The translations under genes were made by a program, and so were the position numbers. The notes under the pieces were generated by a model. That model saw nothing but the letters and a program-made list of their open reading frames with translations. It was not told where the DNA came from and did no database searches. This document shows positions 23,205 to 33,806 of a stretch of DNA of 64,000 nucleotides, in pieces. Numbering within the stretch: position 1 is the stretch's first letter; each line of letters begins with the position of its first letter. Origin of the DNA: Chrysemys picta bellii (lineage: Eukaryota > Chordata > Testudines > Emydidae); NCBI RefSeq assembly GCF_011386835.1, contig NC_088797.1, forward strand, positions 35,897,583-35,961,582, given 5' to 3'.

Positions 23205-23935
23205 GAAGAACATAAGAACGGCGGTACCGGGTCAGACCAAAGGTCCATCTAGCCCAGTATCCTGTCTACCGACAGTGGAAAATGCCAGGTGCCCCAGAGG
23301 GAGTGAACCTAACAGGTAATGATCAAGTGATCTCTCTCCTGCCATCCATCTCCACCCTCTGACAAACAGAGGCTAGGAACACCATTCCTTACCCATCGTG
23401 GCTAATAGCCATTAATGGACTTAACCTCCATAAATGTATCCAGTTCTCTTTTAAACACTGTTATAGTCCTAGCCTTCACAACCTCCTCAGGCAAGGAGTT
23501 CCACAAGTTGTGTGTGCGCTGTGTGAAGAAGAACTTTCTTTTATTTGTTTTAAACATTCTGCTCATTAATTTAATTTGGTGGCCCCTAGTTCTTGTATTA
23601 TGGAAATAAGTAAATAACTTTTCCTTATCTACTTTTTCCACATCACTCATGATTTTATATACCTCTATCATATCCCCCCTTAGTCTCCTCTTTTCCAAGC
23701 TGAAAAGTCCTAGCCTCTTTAATCTCTCCTCATATGGGACCCATTCCAAACCCCTAATTATTTTAGTTGCCCTTCTCTGAACCTGTACACAGTATTCAAG
23801 ATGTGGGCGTACCATCGATTTATATAAGGGCAATAATATATTCTCCGTCTTATTCTCTATCCCCTTTTTAATGATTCCTAACATCCTGTTTGCTTTTTTG
23901 ACTGCCTCTGCATGGACGTCTTCAGAGAAAGACAT
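23205..23935 (-). mobile_element. CR1 LINE, 5'-truncated
   Basis: The 3' end at the left reads AAGAACATAAGAACGGCG, then GGGTCAGACCAAAGGTCC. The 3' UTR reaches about 23400 and the ORF2 C-terminus follows. It is the same subfamily as 13773 and 42790. Compared with those, a stretch near 23786 is missing between RRATKM and EYCVQ, consistent with a small deletion. Confidence 0.5.
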
Positions 23936-23968
23936 CTTGTGCGTAATCAAGGTGACCGATACAAGCAA
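23402..23968 (-). pseudogene. CR1 ORF2 C-terminal fragment
   Basis: A 188-codon frame with [34 protein letters not shown] and a terminal VKSINGY. After EYCVQ it jumps directly to VQRRATKII, so about 15 residues present in sibling copies are deleted in frame. No catalytic motifs remain. The 5' start of the frame runs past the CR1 into unrelated sequence. Confidence 0.5.
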
Positions 23969-25532
23969 GCAGGGAATATCAGCAATCCTGAATCATCTGG
24001 GTTTCTCTGAACATAGTTGTGAAAGTTTCTTTGGAAACAAAAACTTTTATTTGCCTTTGTTTAAAAAAAAAAAGAGAAAGAAAAAGATTCTCTAAGAATT
24101 GGGCTCAGGCATGCGCTTTGCACAGGACTGTCAGAAGGAAAAAAATGCAAGCAGGCATATATAAAGCCTAGCAGCATGGAATATATCAAATTGGAACTCA
24201 CTTACATTACAAGTGTTGGAAAACACTTACATTTAGGTGGTCATCTGACCCTGCGGATAGAAAGGAGCCCATGCTTTGTACCAGAACCATTTGGCTCTAA
24301 CTTAATATTACACAGAAAAAAGATGTTTAAAAAAACAACAACATTGCAGTTGCAAGGTCAAGCACTCAGTAGTTAAGGAAGCCAGGGGTCCTGTGTAAAA
24401 ACAAACAAACAAACAAACAAAAACTCTATGAGCATGTTACTAAATATTTATCATAATGCACGTGCATAAGGGAACATAGTTAAGGTTGCAGGCTTCTTCT
24501 TTTTTAAAAAAATATGTGGGCAAACCAATATATTTTTACATAACTTTGTTCTTGAAAATGTCTGAGTCCTTTTGATAGAAATTTTCAAAAGACATTTAGC
24601 TTGAGCAGATATCCAGCTTGGAACATTTCAGCCCGAATAATTAAAGTTTGGCAAAGTTATAAGCAACCAAAATGGGAAGTGCTGCCCAACCTTAACAATA
24701 AGGCAGTTCTACCAGCCCTGCCTATGATAAACATTGATGTCAGCATTCAGTTATTGTAGCAGTGTGACAGCAAATAAGATGTGAAAGAAAAAGTGTCAGG
24801 GATAGGATCCAATAAAGTCAAAATGAGGAAAACTACGGGGACAAGTGAATATGGGTGAATCCTATGGGAGATCAGCTGAGGCAGGGAAGAAGCTGGGGAA
24901 GGAAGAGAGATAGGATAATGAAAAGGGGGGTATATACACTAGGAATAGAATGCCAGCCATCCCTTCCCAGGGGTTAGGAGAGGGTAGGGGGAGTATATGA
25001 CCCAATTAGCAGAGGGCACAGGAGTGCATAAGAGTTACAGGGATCCCCTGAGTACAGTATTTACATTCTAGTTCACTAAACAGTTAGATGGTAGGCCACC
25101 CAGAGGTGACATGCCATATGACAGTTTCTGTCTCTGGCTGACCATTGCATATTGTGTGTCTAACAAGTGGAGTCTATTTGCATACTGTGTCAAATGCTAA
25201 TGAAGAGATTGCAGGGATTTAAAAAAAAAATGAATGGGAAGAGGTGAACAGTGGGGGAGGGAACACTGTTTATAGTTAAAGAATAAAGGACTTGTCTAAT
25301 ATATCTAGGGGGGTCTCAACCATCTTGGTTGAAAAATGCTGTGAGGAGGACTTTGGGTAAGCAGAACCTTATTAGACAAGAGGGCATCTTGTTAGTTATG
25401 TTTAAGCTCTAGAATTCATGTTATGGTTTTATTTTAGATGTGATCCTTTGTTTCCATTAATCCTACTTGCCATCATTTGAATTTCTGTTCTTTGTTAAAT
25501 AAGCTTATTCTTGTTTTCACTATAAATATATT
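23969..25532. other. No recognisable gene
   Basis: Contains a poly-A/AAAG tract at about 24062-24087 and an (AAAC)n tract at 24400-24423. Otherwise nothing is recognisable. Confidence 0.5.
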
Positions 25533-25540
25533 TAAGTGCT

Positions 25541-25662
25541 TTAGAAAGACAAGGTGGGTGAGGTAATAGCTTTTATTGGACCAACAGAATTAACCTCATC
25601 CACCTTGTCTCTCTAATATCCTCGGGCTGACACAGCTACAGCAACACTGCACACAGCATATG
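25541..25662. mobile_element. Hairpin-bearing short retroposon with 8-bp duplication
   Basis: TAAGTGCT lies at 25533-25540 and 25663-25670. Inside, GACAAGGTGGGTGAGGT and ACCTCATCCACCTTGTC are inverted arms around a loop containing CTTTTATTGGACCAACAG. The right part contains CTCTAATATCCTCGGGCTGA. The same family is at 48562-48673. Confidence 0.5.
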
Positions 25663-26319
25663 TAAGTGCTGTGAGTTAAGTGGAGAAATGATCCTGAGGT
25701 GAAACTGATAAGCCAGTGTGTACTATTCCCTTGGGAGCAGCGGATTTGTGAGTGTCCAGAGGAACAGGGGCTGGACGCTCCTGAGGAATGAGCAGAGAAC
25801 TCAGGGATTGGACTTCGCCTACCACTAACTTGTAAAGAGAAAGTGGGGCCTGGAGGGGAGTGCTTGTGTTTCCAGTAGCTGCTGGAGTCAGAGCACTGAC
25901 CCATGGCAGGCACCAACAGGGCTTTCTCCCACTAAGGATATGGGTAGCAAGGCACCACATGACCCTGGGTATCCCTGGGAAGCATCATAGAGTCATCACA
26001 GAGTACCCCTGAAAACAGCCAGCAGGGAGACCCACAGTTTTGCACATGTACTTAAGGTTGAATTTTGCACCTTAGTTACTTTCTTATTTGGGGGTGGATG
26101 GCTTCCCTCTAAAGGCTCAAAAACCAGAAGGCAATTAAAAAAAAAATCATTCATCTAATTTCTTTTAAGGCAAATGTAATTCTGGGGAGGCCCACGTGAT
26201 GATTCTGGAGTGCTTGGGATTGGCAATACTGAGTATTTCAAATAGCTGTGCACCTCACACACACTCACCTCCACCATTTCACAGTGGGTATACTTGTTCC
26301 TAGCCATGTTGGATTAAGT

Positions 26320-26502
26320 CAGGCCCCCCAAAAGCACAAGATTATCTTAAAAAGCAAGAGATTTTTTTTAAAAGGAAAAAAATATAAAGTTGGGGGCTGT
26401 TTTACTTGTCTTCTGATTTCTGAGCTTTACTCCTATGAGGGCTAGAAACTTTTAAATGAAAGTTGTGATTCTCATGCAATCTCTTGATTCCAGCATCTAG
26501 TC
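26320..26502 (+). repeat. Unnamed interspersed repeat (copy 3), left half
   Basis: Phrases such as GTCTTCTGATTTCTGAGC and CTAGAAACTTTTAAATGAAA match copies at 6530-6990 and 7195-7460. It is split at ATCTAGTC by the hAT at 26503 and resumes at about 28026-28085. Confidence 0.5.
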
Positions 26503-28025
26503 CAGGCCTGCACAACATGCGGCCTGGGGGCCGCATGCGGCCCGCGTGGGCTCGCTGTGCGGCCCGCGTGGGTTGAGTAGATGGGCTCACTGTGTGGCCC
26601 GTGGGGGGGAGGGGGGAGAGTAGATGGGCTCACTATGCGGCCTGTGGGGGGGGGGGTGAGTAGGCAAGCGGTGGGTGAGGGAGGGGGGGCTGAGGAGGCA
26701 AGTGGGCAGGCAGTGGCGGGGAGGCAGGTGAGCCGATGGTGGGGGAGCGGGGGCTGAATAGGCGAGCGGGCGGGCAGTGGCAGGGGGGCAGGTGAGCCGG
26801 CGAGCCGGAGGGGTGGGGGGGCTGAGGAGGCGAGCGAGCAGGCAGTGGCGGAGGGTGAGTAAGCGAGCCGGGGGAAGGGGGTTGAGGAGGCCAGTGGTGA
26901 GTCGGTGGCTGACCTGTTCTACTGATCTGGTCTGGCTCCCATCCCCTCTCCCAGGGCCGGCTCCAGGCACCAGCAAAACAAGCAGGTGCTTGGGGCGGCA
27001 CATTTCTAGGTGCGGCATTCTGGTGCCGGCCATCATAGGTGCCGACTCCGGGGCATGGGGAAAAAGTGCCCCCGCCACCCCAGCTCGCCTCCACTCTGCT
27101 TCCGCCTGCTCCCCTGAGCGCACCGCTGCCGCTCTGCTTCTCCCCCCTCCCTCCCAGGCTTGCCACGTGCAAAACCGCTATTTCGCGCAGCAAGGCTGGG
27201 AGGGAGGAGAAGCCGAGCGGTGGGCGCTCGGGAGAGGTGGTGGTGGTGGAGCGGAGGTGAGCTGGACCGGGGAGCGGTTCCTTTACCCCCCCCGTTACTT
27301 CCTGCTCCCCCTCACCCTAGCTCACCTCTGCTCCACCTGCTCCCCTGAACACGCCGCTGCTCCACTTCTCCGCCCTCCCTCGCCTGAGAGGGAGGGGGAA
27401 GAAGTGGAGCGGTGGCGCGCCTGGGGGAGCAGGCAGAGCGGAGGTGAGCTAGGGTGGGAGGTCGCGGGGGACCCGCAGGAAGCAATGGGGGGGGGGGGGG
27501 ATGTGGCACACCGGGGGAGGAGGCGGTGCTGGGGATTTGGGGAAGGGTGGAGTTGGAAGGGTGGAGTTGAGGTGGGGCCGGGGGCAGAGGGGCACAAAAA
27601 AGAAAGGGGAGGCGGCCAAATTTTTTTTGCTTGGGGCAGCAAAAATCCTAGTGCCGGCCATGCCCTCTCCAAGGGTTGCAGCTGTCTGGAGGTGCCTGCC
27701 TTCCACACCTTCCTCATTCACACCTCATTCATTCAACAGGGCAATTAATTACAAAGTGGGGGGAAGATCTTATTCTACTTCTAGCAAAAAGACATTTTTC
27801 TTTTACCTTAAATTATACTACCTTAGGGGCCCGCTATAACATATTACTGAGGTTCAATACTGCTGTTTCGGTGGGGCGGCACTGGGGAAGGAGGGTTTGT
27901 TTCCATGGGGCGGGCGGTGCTGGGGGGGAGCGGGGAGAAGTTGGCGGCGCTCAGGGGCTTACGGCCCTCAGCTGTTTTCTGTGGAGTAATACGACCCTCG
28001 CCGCTTTACGAGTTGTGCAGGCCTG
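26503..28025. mobile_element. hAT-type element with exact 8-bp duplication, hosting a second hAT
   Basis: Termini CAGGCCTGCACAAC and GTTGTGCAGGCCTG are perfect 14-bp inverted repeats. The exact flanks are ATCTAGTC (26495-26502 and 28026-28033). The interior left part is a G-rich series of GCGAGCGGGCGGGCAGTGGC-like units. Excluding the nested element (26952-27662) and one duplicated octamer, the host element is about 800 bp. It has no transposase. Open frames of up to 323 codons crossing it are low-complexity artefacts that run through both elements. Confidence 0.5.
26952..27662 (+). mobile_element. hAT-type element nested in the element at 26503, exact 8-bp duplication
   Basis: It starts CAGGGCCGGCTCCAGGCACC and ends TAGTGCCGGCCATG, inverted termini of the CAGGGCCGGC family. 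CCCTCTCC flanks it on both sides (26944-26951 and 27663-27670). TGCTTGGGGCGGCA near the start and TGCTTGGGGCAGCA near the end are a second pair of similar phrases in direct orientation. GC-rich and nonautonomous. The same family is at 1-244 and 31034-31839. Confidence 0.5.
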
Positions 28026-28033
28026 ATCTAGTC

Positions 28034-28298
28034 TGAAGCTTTAAAAACTACAAACAAACACTAATCATGAGAAGCATGATATAATCGCAAGCTGTTGCTG
28101 TGTTTTGGCTACATATGAGTTTAATGTTCAAAAAAGTTTACAAACAGACAGCTAGGGATACTTCATCATCACTACTAGTAAGCTGTTGAATATAGGCTCT
28201 CTCTTTTTTGCAAAAAGAAACAGAAAAAGAGAATGATTGCTGATCATCTGTAATTAATATTAGAAACCGCTAGATGTCACTGTTGATGCATAAAATGC
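28034..28298. other. No recognisable gene
   Basis: The first 50 bp continue the unnamed repeat split by the hAT. The rest is unique-looking. Confidence 0.5.
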
Positions 28299-28306
28299 AG
28301 ACAGAC

Positions 28307-29217
28307 CAGGGTCGGGCAAACTTTCTGGCCCGAAGGCCGCATCATGTTTCCAAAATTATATGGAGGGCCGGTTAGCGGAGGCTGTGCCTACCCAAACAGC
28401 CAGGCGTGGCCTGGCCCTGCCCCCTATCCGACCCCTCCTGCTTCTCGCCCCCTGATGGCCCCCCCTGGACTCCTGCCCCATCCAACCCCCCCGTTCCCTG
28501 ACAGCCCCCGGAACCCCTGCCCCTGACTGCCCCCCGCCACCCTATCCAACCCCTCCTCTCCTTCCTGACTGCTCCCCCCGGGGACCCCTGCCCCATCCAA
28601 CCACCCCTTCTCCCTGACCGCATCCCGGAACCATGCCCCTGACTGGCCCCCACTGCCCCATTCAACCCCCCCTCTCCTTCCTGACTGCCCCCTGGGGACT
28701 CCCTGCCCCCATCCAACCCCACTGTTCCCTGACCGCCCCCGGAACCCCTGTCCCTGACTGACCCTATCCAACCCCCCCTCTCCTTCCTGACTGCCCCCGG
28801 GGACCTCTGCCCCCATTCAACCCCTGTTCCCTGCCCTCTGACCACCCCGCCTCCTATCCACAGCCCCGCCCCCTGACCACCACCCCGAACTTCCCTGCCC
28901 TCTATCCAATGCCCCCACTCTCTGCCCCCTTACCGCGCTGCCTGGAGCACCGGTGGCTGGCAGCGCTACAGCCACACCGCCCAGAGCACCAGGACAGGCA
29001 GCTGTGCCGCCCGGCTGGAGTCAGCCATGCCACTATGCAGTGCAGAGCGCCCAGCTCTGCAGCCCCATCGCCCAGAGCATTGTGCCGGCGGCAGAGCGAG
29101 CTGATGCTGTGGGGGAGCGGGAACAGCAGGGGAGGGGCCGGGGGCGAGCCTCCCAAGCCAGGAGCTCGGGGGCCAGGCAAGAGGGTCCTGCGGGCCGCTG
29201 TAGTTTGCCCACCTCTG
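28307..29217. mobile_element. hAT-type element, 911 bp, exact 8-bp duplication, tandem-repeat body
   Basis: Left end CAGGGTCGGGCAAACTTTC, right end GTTTGCCCACCTCTG. AGACAGAC flanks it exactly (28299-28306 and 29218-29225). The body from about 28420 to 28870 is a C-rich array of related units built on CCCTGACTGCCCCC and ATCCAACCCC with a period of roughly 60-75 bp. A GC-rich unique part follows (about 28930-29200). It encodes no transposase. The long minus-strand frames (157 and 130 codons) are array artefacts. Confidence 0.5.
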
Positions 29218-29225
29218 AGACAGAC

Positions 29226-29780
29226 CATTTGTATTTGTCTAAAAAATGCATGTTTTTTAAACTTATCTGCTGACCTGAAAGTATATTACTAAAGATGAGT
29301 TGTCCATCTCAGATATATCCATCACTTCCTCAGAGTCCCAGCCACACCCTGTTGTTGCCATCTTAATGCTCCTTGGCTATTCCTGGTCCCAAGGAGTTCT
29401 GGAAATGGAAGTGTTAATATATCAGGAGAAATTATATTCTTATGCTATTTCTGGCTTAGCTTTGTAGACCCAAGATGTTCTAATAAGACAGAGATAACCA
29501 AAGAACTTTTGCATGCTGCAGCAAGCACTAGCTTTATTCTCTATTTTTGTGATCCCAAATCTAGCTATGTTGCCCTTGGAAACAGTCACTGTACTCACTA
29601 CTTCCAGACATTATGCTAGCAGCTGTACACAGGAAAGTCCATTGGACTTCTACAAACTAGCAGATATGCCCCATTGGACCATCTATGTTGTCTGTGTTGC
29701 CACCTAACTTCCCTCTTCCCCAATTAAATCATTTTTAGCTTGTTTAAACAACTGTAAACACACTCACATTTTCCAGGTAA
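29226..29780. other. No recognisable gene
   Basis: AT-rich, with short frames only. Confidence 0.5.
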
Positions 29781-30850
29781 TGCTGCAGAAGCTGGTTTTT
29801 AGGATCAATTGAGGGGCAGGGGGAACCATGAAGTGATCTTGAAAGGAAGTTCAGAGCTTAAGTGGCAGCACATGGGAGTAGGCACAGAGACATCTATCTG
29901 CGAGATTGGTATCAAGGTTGAAAGGAGAGGGTGCTGCTGAGCAGAGAAGGCAGGTGGGGCAGCAAAGAAAACAGGTTTGAGATGCAAGCAGATTGCTTGA
30001 TATTTGACTTTGAAAGTGAGGATGAGGAGCTGGCACTTGATATGCACCATGATGGGGTGTCAGTGAAGTGAATCAAGGAAGGTATGATATGGTTGCAGCA
30101 ACGGGCATGAGGTAGTGAGGCTGGTATCAAAGAGACCCAGGAAGAGGGCATTCCTAGGGGCCAGTCTAGTAATCTGGCAGTTGGATTAGAAAAGGGCAGG
30201 GTTGCGAAAGCCGGAGGGAGGAATGAGAGGATTTGGTCCCAGCCTGGGTAGGCATGGAGATGGAGTGGAAGGAGTCAGAGATGGTTTCCAAGTCAGAGTG
30301 ACTGGGAGGATGGGGGTGTTACCGACCATAACAGAGGAAGGTGATGGGGAGCCATCCCAAAGGAGACAGACAGATGGTGACAGGTAGAAGAATGAAATGC
30401 AGGAAATAGGTCCAAAGAGGAGAAATATATTGGAGTGTGTCAGAGTAGAGGCAATGGGGGCAGAGGAGGTCACCGAAGGATAAGGTGTGGATAGAGAAGA
30501 GGAGGGACCACTGTGGGGCTTCCACAGAGAGAGGGAAGAGAAGTCGAAAGAGTGGCCAGAGAAGCCAAGATATGATGCTGAAGAGGAGCGAGCAGAGACA
30601 ACAGATGTGTGCAGGGAAATGAGGATGGGGAGGCCAAAGCCTTAGCCAGGAAGAAGCCTTTGGAGGATTTGATAAGTGGTCCTGTGAGTGCAGCATCCCT
30701 GGAGTGGGAGAGCAGGAGCCAGGCGGGGGTAGATCCAGGCCTGAGTCAGAAATGGGAGAGTGCAAATACAAGTTGCAAACAGCCCAGTCAGTGATTTTGG
30801 GAGCTATGGGGAAGAGAGAGATGGGATAGCAGCAAGAGAGACAAGTGGGT
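29781..30850 (-). repeat. Purine-rich strand-asymmetric block, possible LINE relic
   Basis: The plus strand is strongly A/G-rich for about 1 kb, so the minus strand is C/T-rich with several open frames (up to 150 codons at 30319-30771). Around 29980-30020 the minus strand reads CTCCTCATCCTCACTTTCAA, which loosely resembles the reverse transcriptase tail of some L2-type LINEs. No clear catalytic motif was found, so the assignment is weak. Confidence 0.5.
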
Positions 30851-31033
30851 CATGGGTAGAACTGGGTGCATTCTAGTCAATTTTAGCGCATGTACTAGCA
30901 TTTTACAAACATTAGTGAAGTGATTCATTAACATTTACAGGAGATAAACAATAGCAGGAAGTAGAGATGGTTGGAAAACAGTTTGCTTACCACAGAAAAT
31001 TTTAAATTTTCAGCAAAATATATATTAAATATA

Positions 31034-31839
31034 CAGGGCCGGCTCCAGGCACCAGTCCACCAAGCATGTGCTTGGGGCAGCGCCTGGAGGGGGTGGCGCG
31101 GCAGGGCGCTCCTGCCCGAGAGCAGGGCCGCGACTGGGCTCGCCGCCCTCCCCGCGGCGCTCCGGCTGTCGGGGGCTCTCCGCCCTCCCCTCGGCACTCT
31201 GGCCGCCGGGGAGAGTGGAGAGCCATGGCGGGCTCTCCGCCCTGCTCCCGGCGCTCTGGCCTCCGGGGGCTCTCCGCCTTCCCCCTGGTGCTCTGGCCGC
31301 CGGGGAGAGCGGCCCTCCTCCCGGCGCTCTGGCCGCCGGGGAGAGAGGAGAGCCCCAGCCGGGCTCTCTGCCCTCCTCCCGGCGCTCTGGCCGCCGGGGG
31401 CTCTCCGCCTTCCCCCCGGCGCTCTGGCCGCCGGGGAGAGCGGCCCTCCTCCCGGTGCTCTGGCCGCCGGGGAAAGCGGAGAGCCCCGGTCGGGCTCCCC
31501 GCCCTGCTCCCGGTGCTCTGGCCGCCGGGGAGAGCGGAGAGCCCCGGTCGGGCTCCCGGCGCTCTGGCCGCCGGGGAGAGCGGAGAGCCCCGGCTGGGCT
31601 CCCCGCCCTGCTCCCGGCGCTCTGGCCGCCAGGGAGAGCGGAGAGCCCCGGCTGGGCTCCCCGCCCTCCCCCCGGCGCTCCGGCCGCCGGGGAGAGCGGA
31701 GAGCCCCGGCTGGGCTCCCCGCCCTCCCCCCGGTGCTCCGGCCGGTCGGGGATTGCTCGGTGCCCTCCCCTGCCGCGCTGCGGGGGGGAGGGAGGGGGCT
31801 TTTTTGCCTAGGGCGGCAAAAAAGCCAGAGCCGGCCCTG
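31034..31839 (+). mobile_element. hAT-type element, 806 bp, exact 8-bp duplication, CpG-rich minisatellite body
   Basis: It starts CAGGGCCGGCTCCAGGCACC and ends GAGCCGGCCCTG, inverted termini. TAAATATA flanks it exactly (31026-31033 and 31840-31847). The interior at about 31150-31760 is a tandem array of some 13 units starting GCGCTCTGGCCGCCGGGG, with lengths of about 36, 46 and 58 bp. It is very CpG-rich and forms a local CpG island carried by the transposon. Frames of 247-341 codons on both strands and in several phases reflect the absence of A/T-rich stop codons, not genes. Confidence 0.5.
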
Positions 31840-31905
31840 TAAATATATATATATATATAATTTGGTAGAAAACTGAAGTATTTTGATTCAAAATGGTGCT
31901 GTGGT

Positions 31906-31992
31906 GCCTCATGGGAGTTGTAGTTCAGATGCCTTATGCTCCCATTCTTTTCCATAGGCTGGACTCTGGCCAGACTACAACTCCCATGATGA
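31906..31992. promoter_or_regulatory. Inverted pair of ZNF143/STAF-like motifs inside a transposon
   Basis: CTCATGGGAGTTGTAGTTC (about 31909-31927) and GACTACAACTCCCATGATG (about 31973-31991) are inverted copies of ACTACAACTCCCATGA, which resembles the ACTACAATTCCCAGCATGC consensus of ZNF143/STAF. Similar words occur in old DNA transposons. Binding is not shown by sequence alone. Confidence 0.5.
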
Positions 31993-32272
31993 ACTGCCTT
32001 CTCTTCTTGATAAGGAGAGGGTGTCATAGAAGTCCCTAGCTGTGGTGCATCATTGGAGATGTAATCCAGACAGAAACCCCATCTGCAGTGCCATTTTGAA
32101 TGGAAACCTTTTGGTTTTCAGCCAAAACGAAAAACTTAATTTTCAGGCATTTGTTTTTTAGATAAAATATCTCCCCCACCCCCACCCCAGAAAGCAGATT
32201 TTCATTTTTCGAATGCAATTTTCTGTCAGAAAACAGTTTCCATGGAAAATTGTGGCCAGTCCTAGCAAAAAG

Positions 32273-33675
32273 GTTAAGGGACTTGACCTAAATAACGCCA
32301 GATTTAAAAAAACAAAACAAAAATACCTCAGCACCAAAAGTGTTGCACTCTTAAGAAAATCTGGCAGCCTCATTTGATGCCTAAATCCGGCTTCAGTTAT
32401 GGTGGCTCAGATCTCTCAAATACTTGACCCCAAGGCTATTAGTTACAGACTGCCCCCCCCCAAAAGCAAGTTGGTGTGTGCTTCCCCCCAAAATTAAAGG
32501 GCTCATGGTCATAACTATCAGCCTTGGTTGGCTGTGTCTGTTGGGAAGGTTGTAAATAATCCCCACCTTTAACAAAAGTGTCAATTTCTGGGCTCAGCCC
32601 ATTGAACCATGTTCTAAAGCAAGCATGGAAGGCAACTGGGATACGTGAGGAAAGTACTATGATGCGTTGCATCTGTATAGTCCAGAAAAAATAAAAGCAA
32701 AATATTACCTTGGAAGGTAACCAACTCATTGAATCTGATGCTGCAAATCTCTCTCTCCAAAGAGGAAGATGGGGACCATTCTCTTCTTATTATTTACTTC
32801 TGTGTACAACTTCATTGTAAAACTGGTGAGAGAGGAGATTTGGACTCCCTGTCTTTTTAATCCGATTCTAATGACTCAGCAAATGTCTGTTATTCCCTCC
32901 CACCCCCCAAAAAAGCTGATGTGGAAACTGCTATTCATTTTTAATGTCCAGAGCACATTTGCCAGTTGATGAATCCTGATTGGCTGCATTTTTCTTTTGC
33001 TGAAAGGCAGAAATCTAGAAAAAAATGTAAGTTTCCTCTTGCTAATAGCTGGGAAACCAAAATCAATTTCAGCAGCTTGCTGAGTAATGTAATTAGAGGG
33101 CTCACAAATGACAAATGCATCATATCCCTGAGCAGAAGGCCAGCACTGTCACTTTTATTTAACCCCACACACTAGCTTTCCTTTTCAAACAGAGAATCTT
33201 CAGAGATCTTTTCAGAAGGGCAACTCCAAACATGTATTCATTTTAAAGGGCAAGTTTGCCTGTTAAAACAAACTGTAAGCCACAGCCTTGGCTTGAAATA
33301 CAGATCAGCCAACACTTGACAGCCACTGCAAATGTACATTGCACACATGTATAGAGATATAGACATGTACACATCAGTGAGTCTGTGACACAAAAATGAA
33401 TTCATCGTACAAGTATAAAAAAAAGCAATAAAAGACTCGGTTTGCAGATAGTCACTTGGGACTTCATTCTGCCCTTTGGAATGCAAATACAAATGCAAAT
33501 GAAAATGACTCACTATCAGGAGCAAAGTTATGGAGGACTAGTAGCCAGGGTGCCCCGCTTAGCCCATTTCTATTTGAAGTAGTTAAGCAGGAAGCAAGGT
33601 CAGGGTTCAATTCCATGGTGCATCTCATTGCTAATCCCTTTGCATTGTCCTCCCCTGCTGACACAGCTATTCCCA
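32273..33675. other. No recognisable gene
   Basis: Short frames of at most 96 codons without recognisable domains. No repeat was identified. Confidence 0.5.
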
Positions 33676-33683
33676 TGCATCTC

Positions 33684-33806
33684 TAGGGTGACCAGATGTC
33701 CCTATTTTATAGGGACAGTCCTGATATTTGGGGCTTTTTCTTCTATAGGCGCCTATTACTCCCCCACCCCGTCCCGATTTTTCACACTTGCTGTCTGGTC
33801 ACCCTA
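33684..33806. mobile_element. hAT-type MITE, 123 bp, exact 8-bp duplication
   Basis: TAGGGTGACCAGATGTCCC at the left and GTCTGGTCACCCTA at the right. TGCATCTC flanks it exactly (33676-33683 and 33807-33814). A sibling in the opposite orientation lies at 62116-62230. Confidence 0.5.

Larger units (their letters stand above)
30962..32264. mobile_element. TAGAGMTGGTYGG-type hAT-like element, hosting a second hAT
   Basis: Left end TAGAGATGGTTGGAAAA and right end TGGCCAGTCCTA are short inverted repeats. Flanks GCAGGAAG (30954-30961) and GCAAAAAG (32265-32272) agree at 6 of 8 positions, both differences being G versus A. Removing the nested hAT (31034-31839) leaves about 490 bp. The body holds an inverted pair of GGGAGTTGTAGT / ACTACAACTCCC words and terminal A/T-rich arms. 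Confidence 0.5.

Noticed and set aside
24400..24423. (AAAC)n as a LINE or SINE tail
   Set aside because: No element sequence is recognisable next to it. It is treated as a simple repeat.
26777..27748. 323-codon plus-strand frame
   Set aside because: It runs through two nested transposons and their duplications. It is low complexity with no domain.
28372..28845. 157- and 130-codon Gly-rich minus-strand frames
   Set aside because: They are products of the C-rich tandem body of the hAT at 28307-29217.
31002..32027. Long overlapping frames (341 codons minus; 301, 258 and 247 codons plus) suggesting a Pro/Ala/Gly-rich gene
   Set aside because: They coincide with the CpG-rich tandem array of a hAT element, are open in several phases and both strands, and cross the element borders into unrelated DNA.
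33684..33806. Mariner-type element with TA target
   Set aside because: The flanks carry an exact 8-bp duplication, so hAT fits better.
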